Positions 59,788-64,000 of a stretch of DNA of 64,000 nt are shown piece after piece. Where the stretch lies: assembly GCF_003148845.1 (NCBI RefSeq), contig NZ_QGHA01000015.1:1-64000 (forward strand), given 5' to 3'. Source of the DNA: Mucilaginibacter oryzae (GTDB lineage Bacteria > Bacteroidota > Bacteroidia > Sphingobacteriales > Sphingobacteriaceae). Made by a program: the position numbers and the translations under genes. How positions within the stretch are numbered: the stretch's first letter is position 1; every line of letters starts with the position of its first letter. The notes under the pieces are model-generated. The model had not been told where the DNA came from, did no database searches, and saw only the letters and a list, made by a program, of their open reading frames with translations.

Positions 59788-60396
59788 ATGAAAAAGTTAA
59801 GTTTAATTGCAATGATGGCCCTGGCGGCATTATCGTTCCAGGCTTGTAACGGCGGAGCAAAAGGCGGCAGCGGCGATTCGAGCGCGGCGGCAACCACAGA
59901 TACCGCCGATAGCGCTAACAAGGTTAAAGACACTACAACAACCGGCGCTACAGGTATTGCTGTAACTGAAGATGACGCGAAATTTGCTACCGGCGCTGCC
60001 AATGCAGGTTTAGCTGAAGTAGCTATCGGCCAGCTGGCGAGCGAAAAGGCTACAAACGCCAAAGTAAAAGAATTTGCAAAAATGATGGTTACTGACCATA
60101 CCAAAGCAAATGATGAGTTAATGGCCCTTGCCAAAACCAAAAACATTACCTTGCCAAGCGCCCCTGATGAAGATCATCAGAAAAAGAAAGCCGAATTGGC
60201 CGCAAAATCAGGCGCTGATTTTGACAAGGCTTATGTTGATGCCATGGTTGACGGGCATAAAAAAGTAGCATCGATGTTTGAAGATGCTTCGAAAAACTGT
60301 AAAGATGCCGATTTGAAAGCATGGGCGGCTAAAACATTGCCAACCATTCAACACCACTTAGCCGAAATTGAGGCTATCCAAAAAGGAATGAAATAA
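59788..60396 (+). CDS. DUF4142 (ferritin-like) lipoprotein
   Basis: This 202-residue protein has a lipoprotein signal peptide (LALSFQAC-type: ALAALSFQAC) and a Thr/Ala/Asp-rich spacer. A four-helix DUF4142 domain follows (KFATGAANAGLAEVAIGQLASEKATNAKVKEFAKMMVTDHTKANDELM; VDAMVDGHKKVASMFEDASK; KAWAAKTLPTIQHHLAEIEA). The fold is ferritin-like with possible His/Glu metal positions. Its role is unknown and probably periplasmic. A strong terminator follows. Confidence 0.88.
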   Translation: MKKLSLIAMMALAALSFQACNGGAKGGSGDSSAAATTDTADSANKVKDTTTTGATGIAVTEDDAKFATGAANAGLAEVAIGQLASEKATNAKVKEFAKMMVTDHTKANDELMALAKTKNITLPSAPDEDHQKKKAELAAKSGADFDKAYVDAMVDGHKKVASMFEDASKNCKDADLKAWAAKTLPTIQHHLAEIEAIQKGMK

Positions 60397-60427
60397 CAGG
60401 CTGTTGATTAAAAACCTTAAACAACGA

Positions 60428-60465
60428 AAAGGGCCGGCTGTAGATATAGCCGGCCCTTTCTTTTT
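60428..60465 (+). terminator. intrinsic terminator after the DUF4142 gene
   Basis: AAAGGGCCGGCT pairs with AGCCGGCCCTTT around an 8-base loop, followed by CTTTTT. Confidence 0.9.
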
Positions 60466-60651
60466 GTTATTGATACTGATATTCATTCAAATATAAGGTT
60501 AACTGTATTTTATACCGGAAAGTTTCTCTGACACCCGTTAGCGCAGCCGGTATCCCAAAACATTATCGCCTTTTTGTGGTTTAAAAAAGAACCCGCCGCT
60601 ATCACAGTTAAAATATAATAAATTGAATTTAAAACATTTACATAGTTTAAC

Positions 60652-61992
60652 GTGCAGCGTAAATCATACAGTAATATCTTTCGTCTTGTATTCGGCATTA
60701 TTTTATTCGCTTTTTTGGGTATTACAACCAATATAGCACACGGCCAGGTACAGGTTCCTGCCGATACTACTAAAGTTGATTCATTACATAAAGATGAACC
60801 CAAACCGGTTAAAGCAACGGATACCCTTTACAAACAATATGATTTTGGTGATTTGATGCGTAATATCTTCCATCCGGGCAAACCCGCCGATGCGCCGAAT
60901 AAAAAATCATCGGGTATTACGGTTATACCCAATGTAGCTTCTAACCCGACTATTGGTTCGCAAATAGGTATTAAAGCCGTGGCCGGGAAAAAGCTTGGTG
61001 ACGATCCAAATACACTCCTTTCGGTTGCGGCCACCTCGGCATCTATCACCACTAAAGGCATTATCTATTTTTATATTAACCATAATGTATACACACCGGG
61101 TAACAAATGGAATTTTCAGGGCAATTTGGTTGCAGCCAAAACGGTATCGCCCGATTACGGTTTGGGTATAGGCCAGGCATCAGGCGGCAGCACGGCCGAC
61201 CAGGTGCTGGCCAATCCCGAACGTAAAGCACGCGCCCTGCATTCGCAGTACTATAACATCCGCGAAAAGGTTTATAAGGAGATTGATAAAGGCCTGTTCC
61301 TGGGGGCTGGGGCCAGCTTTGATATCCGCCGCAAAATTGAAGATACCAAATCAAGCACCGACCTTACCCCTTACAATATCTACAGCGACCGCCACGGCTT
61401 TGCCCGCGACCATTATGCCGCCAACGGCTTGCTGTTTAACATACAATACACCACCCGCGACAACCAGAACCGGGCTTATCACGGTATTTATGCCGATGCC
61501 GGTTTCCGCTTAAACCAATCGTGGATGGGCAGTTCGCGCAACGCGGTTCAATTCACTACCGATTTCAGGAAATACTTTAGTCTTTCGGCCGTCAACCCCG
61601 AGCATGTTATCGCGTTCTGGAACTGGGGTTCTTACCTGATCAGCGGAAATATCCCTTACCTTGAGCTGGCCGGTACCGGTAAAGATCCGGGCTTCAGAAG
61701 CGGGAGGGGCTATGTAGTTCAGTATTTTAAAGGCACTCAATACAATTACAGCGAGGTTGAATACCGCTTCCCCATATTGCGTAACAAGTTTTTAAGCGGG
61801 GTGTTATTTGGCAACCTGCAAACCACTAATGATGAATCGGGCACTAAAATATTTGAGCAATGGCAGCCGGGGTATGGTGGCGGTTTGCGTGTTTTATTTA
61901 ACAAAGCCACCCGTACCAACCTCTGCCTTGACTATGCTTTTGGTAAGTACGGCTCAAAGGGGTTCTTTTTGGGGTTGAACGAAGCATTTTAA
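60652..61992 (+). CDS. BamA/surface-antigen-like outer-membrane beta-barrel protein
   Basis: This 446-residue protein starts with GTG and a signal sequence (LVFGIILFAFLGITTNIAHGQ). Antiparallel barrel strands of a D15/BamA kind fill the rest, for example IIYFYINHNVYTPGNKWNFQGNLVAAK, LLFNIQYTTRDNQNRAYHGIYADAGF and VVQYFKGTQYNYSEVEYRF. It ends FFLGLNEAF, with the terminal Phe needed for barrel assembly. POTRA repeats are not seen; a proline-rich linker precedes the barrel. It may be an accessory or transport barrel. It stands alone; convergent with the transporter gene. Confidence 0.85.
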   Translation: MQRKSYSNIFRLVFGIILFAFLGITTNIAHGQVQVPADTTKVDSLHKDEPKPVKATDTLYKQYDFGDLMRNIFHPGKPADAPNKKSSGITVIPNVASNPTIGSQIGIKAVAGKKLGDDPNTLLSVAATSASITTKGIIYFYINHNVYTPGNKWNFQGNLVAAKTVSPDYGLGIGQASGGSTADQVLANPERKARALHSQYYNIREKVYKEIDKGLFLGAGASFDIRRKIEDTKSSTDLTPYNIYSDRHGFARDHYAANGLLFNIQYTTRDNQNRAYHGIYADAGFRLNQSWMGSSRNAVQFTTDFRKYFSLSAVNPEHVIAFWNWGSYLISGNIPYLELAGTGKDPGFRSGRGYVVQYFKGTQYNYSEVEYRFPILRNKFLSGVLFGNLQTTNDESGTKIFEQWQPGYGGGLRVLFNKATRTNLCLDYAFGKYGSKGFFLGLNEAF

Positions 61993-61999
61993 CCAAACC

Positions 62000-63295
62000 C
62001 TATTCGACCTCTTGTTTCATCATTTTAGCGGATGCCAGTAAGGCCAGCAAGGTGACCAAAGCAGCTGCTGTTAAATAATAACCCACATAAGCCAGGCCAA
62101 ATTTGTGCCCCAGCGTGGTTGCCAGGTAAGGTGTTAATGAGGCGCCTAAAATACCCGCGAGGGTAAAAGCAAGTGAGGCGCCCGTGTAACGCACCGCTGC
62201 TGGAAAAATACCGGCAAGGGCCGTACCGATAGGCCCGTAGGTAAGCCCCATCAAAAACATACCCACTGATAAGAATATGGCGGTGATGGTTAAACTGCCG
62301 GTGGTAAAAAAAGGAGCAAATAAAAGTCCGAATATCATGATACTTATGGTTGCGGCTATAAGCATTTGATTGCGGCCGTATTGATCAGCAAGTTTGGCGG
62401 ATAGAAGAATACCCAGGCCAAAAGCCAACATGGATATCATCTGTATAATAAGAAAGCTGCTCTTGGTATAGTGCAGTACCGAGGTGCCCCAGCTTAATGT
62501 AAACACCGTCATGAGGTAAAACAGCAGGAAGGTGGTGACGGTAGCAAGTGTACCTAACGTAATTGCCGCGGTATGTTTAATAAAAACATCGGCAAAAGGT
62601 ACTTTAGCTTGCTTGTCATTATCAATCATTTTCATAAACTCCGGTGTTTCGGCGATCTTTAAACGCACATAAAGGCCCACCCAAACCAACAGCGCGCTGG
62701 CGATGAACGGTATGCGCCATCCGTAACTGATGAAGCTGGTGTCGCTCATGGTTTTGCTCAGTATAAAAAAGGTTCCGCTTGATAACAGGAACCCGATAGG
62801 TGCACCCAATTGCGGAAACATGCCATACCAGGCCTTTTTATGCGCCGGTGCGTTTTCTGTGGCCAGCAATACGGCCCCACCCCATTCGCCGCCTAAACCA
62901 AGGCCCTGGCCAAGCCGAAACAAAGCCAGTAGTACTGGCGCTGCAATGCCAATAGATGCGTAACCGGGCAACAACCCGATAGCCACTGTAGATGGGCCCA
63001 TGGTCATGAGCGCGGCTACAAGTGTAGCTTTGCGCCCCTTACGATCGCCAAAATGCCCGAAAATAGCGGCACCCAACGGCCTTGCGAAAAAAGCAAGCGC
63101 GAAAGTAGCCAGCGATTCGAGGGTAGCCGAAGTTGGATCTGTAGCGGGAAAAAACAATTTTGGAAAAACCAGCACGGCTGCCGTGGCATAAATGTAAAAA
63201 TCGAAAAACTCGATGGTTGTGCCAATGAGGCTTGCGGTAAGGATACGGCCTGCAGAATTTACCGGATGTTTTTGCTGGTTCATAGCATCAAACAT
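62000..63295 (-). CDS. MFS transporter, metabolite:proton symporter (MHS) family
   Basis: This 431-residue protein has about 12 helices. The helix-1 and loop motifs GTTIEFFDFYIYATAAVLVF and FGHFGDRKGRKATL identify the MHS family (ProP/ShiA/KgtP-like). AVLLATENAPAHKKAWYGMFPQLGAPIGFLLSSG is the central domain signature. It would take up an organic acid or osmolyte with protons; the substrate is not resolved. The second Met (MNQQKHP, 63283) is an alternative start, since -7-like sequence lies at about 63296-63303. Confidence 0.9.
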   Translation of the reverse strand: MFDAMNQQKHPVNSAGRILTASLIGTTIEFFDFYIYATAAVLVFPKLFFPATDPTSATLESLATFALAFFARPLGAAIFGHFGDRKGRKATLVAALMTMGPSTVAIGLLPGYASIGIAAPVLLALFRLGQGLGLGGEWGGAVLLATENAPAHKKAWYGMFPQLGAPIGFLLSSGTFFILSKTMSDTSFISYGWRIPFIASALLVWVGLYVRLKIAETPEFMKMIDNDKQAKVPFADVFIKHTAAITLGTLATVTTFLLFYLMTVFTLSWGTSVLHYTKSSFLIIQMISMLAFGLGILLSAKLADQYGRNQMLIAATISIMIFGLLFAPFFTTGSLTITAIFLSVGMFLMGLTYGPIGTALAGIFPAAVRYTGASLAFTLAGILGASLTPYLATTLGHKFGLAYVGYYLTAAALVTLLALLASAKMMKQEVE

Positions 63296-63307
63296 ACAAA
63301 TTTAAGG

Positions 63308-64000
63308 TTATTTACTTTTTACCGGAAGCAACTGCTCTTTAACATATTTAAAAAACCTGTTTAACGTTTTATATCTGTTCGATTCAATTTGCTTGACAAC
63401 CAGGGTTAAATATTGATCGCCATAGTGCATTTTAAGCAGTTCAAATAATGCCGGAAAGCTTTCTTCGTCATCTTTTTTACTCTTGGCGCTTACACCCCAC
63501 GAATAATCCGTTTTTTGGCTTAAAATTTCCAGTAATTTATTTTTGCCTGCAGCCAGCATGGGTTCAGAATATTTTAATATCAAACTATAAGGGGTGTGCG
63601 CCTCAATATAGTCGAGCATCTTTTTATAATTCTTTTCATGATCCATAAGTTTAAAGCAAAAAGTCATTGCCGGGCCAAAGCTGTACGAAGCATGCCGGGC
63701 ATTAGTTAACATCCTTGTGCGCCATTTTTTTCGCTCGTCGTCCGGTAAACGGTTGCTGATAAAAATATAGTCGTCAAAATTATATTCGAGCGGAAAAAGT
63801 TGCAGTAAAACGTCGGCCAGTTTCTTTTCATTCCCCTGCAGCGTATAAATCTCTTTTAAAAACCCCCAATAAAGCCGGTTATACTCTTCGCGGAAGTTGG
63901 ATTTAATTTGCTCCCGGCAATACTTCTCTGCCGTTTCAAGGTGATTATTCTCGATAAGGAGCCTGATCAGGTGTTCGTTAAACTCATTGTCAAAACGGAT
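63308..64000 (-). CDS. helical-repeat protein, 5' end beyond the window
   Basis: The minus-strand frame stays open from the stop at 63308 to the last base, giving 231 codons without a stop and no convincing internal start, so the gene begins outside. The visible part is all helical with repeating hairpins (LIRLLIENNHLETAEKYCREQIKSNFREEYNRLYW, MLDYIEAHTPYSLILKYSEPMLAAGKNKLLEILSQKTD, YLTLVVKQIESNRYKTLNRFFKYVKEQL). This is TPR-like or resembles the C-terminal region of SWIM-zinc-finger proteins. The family is not certain. It lies 12 bases beyond the MHS transporter gene. Confidence 0.8.
   Translation of the reverse strand: MRFDNEFNEHLIRLLIENNHLETAEKYCREQIKSNFREEYNRLYWGFLKEIYTLQGNEKKLADVLLQLFPLEYNFDDYIFISNRLPDDERKKWRTRMLTNARHASYSFGPAMTFCFKLMDHEKNYKKMLDYIEAHTPYSLILKYSEPMLAAGKNKLLEILSQKTDYSWGVSAKSKKDDEESFPALFELLKMHYGDQYLTLVVKQIESNRYKTLNRFFKYVKEQLLPVKSK

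Overview
The window looks like a chromosomal segment of a Bacteroidota species in the Sphingobacteriaceae, closest in style to Mucilaginibacter or Pedobacter. This is an inference from gene content and signals. It has TAnnTTTG -7 boxes with TTG about 18-19 bases upstream, few Shine-Dalgarno sequences, a SusC/SusD remnant, an exosortase N (XrtN) locus, degenerate DksA-like and DUF4142 proteins, and several families of hairpin-forming intergenic repeats typical of that group. No rRNA, tRNA or CRISPR array was seen.

Layout. 1-1.6 kb: an IS4-family transposase gene split by an IS630-family insertion with a TA target duplication. 1.9-4.6 kb: nitroreductase, LacI regulator (the two share an operator-like motif), a single-domain response regulator and a small unknown protein. 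4.7-7.3 kb: a heavy-metal-associated-domain/MauE-like membrane protein beside an AraC regulator with its own CxxC N-terminus, then a serine hydrolase. 7.4-13.4 kb: an envelope operon including a tiny Arg/Val-rich secreted protein, a sterol-desaturase-family hydroxylase, a LytS/LytTR two-component pair with a perfect palindrome upstream, and a conserved 500-residue protein of unclear function. 13.6-20 kb: S41 peptidase, small unknown proteins, a photolyase-like protein lacking the expected iron-sulfur cysteines, and a secreted propeller-like protein. 19.8-24.2 kb: ileS, a DksA-like gene and lspA, adjacent or overlapping in one operon. 24.5-26.8 kb: TetR and a DHA2 efflux pump with strong inverted repeats. 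27-29.1 kb: gene wreckage (truncated Fic, SusC 3' end, internally deleted SusD). 29.4-32.5 kb: APC permease plus an AT-rich AAA ATPase/DUF4276 pair resembling split OLD-type defence modules. 32.7-37.7 kb: three secreted enzymes (PQQ-type dehydrogenase with cytochrome c, subtilase, type-B carboxylesterase). 37.8-40.5 kb: NAD(P)-epimerase, Crp-family regulator, L,D-transpeptidase, lipoprotein.

40.5-46.4 kb is housekeeping: rimP-nusA-infB behind a well-formed promoter followed at once by a terminator-like leader hairpin, and map. 46.6-51.4 kb is the XrtN module: a membrane protein, a small winged-helix regulator, the VIT-domain protein and the exosortase. An almost identical palindrome precedes both transcription units, so the small regulator probably controls the module. 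51.5-54.7 kb: enoyl-CoA hydratase with a free B12-binding subunit, and a DCC-family/TIGR01777 pair whose promoter is bracketed by two similar inverted repeats. 54.8-64 kb: LMW phosphatase, S1/P1 nuclease, a lipoprotein whose signal-peptide region is built from an intergenic repeat, fumC, small unknown proteins, DUF4142, an outer-membrane barrel, an MHS-family transporter, and a protein running off the right edge.

The loci most worth attention are the XrtN module with its shared operator, the AAA/DUF4276 pair, the operator-like palindromes near regulators, and the repeats that have entered coding sequences.
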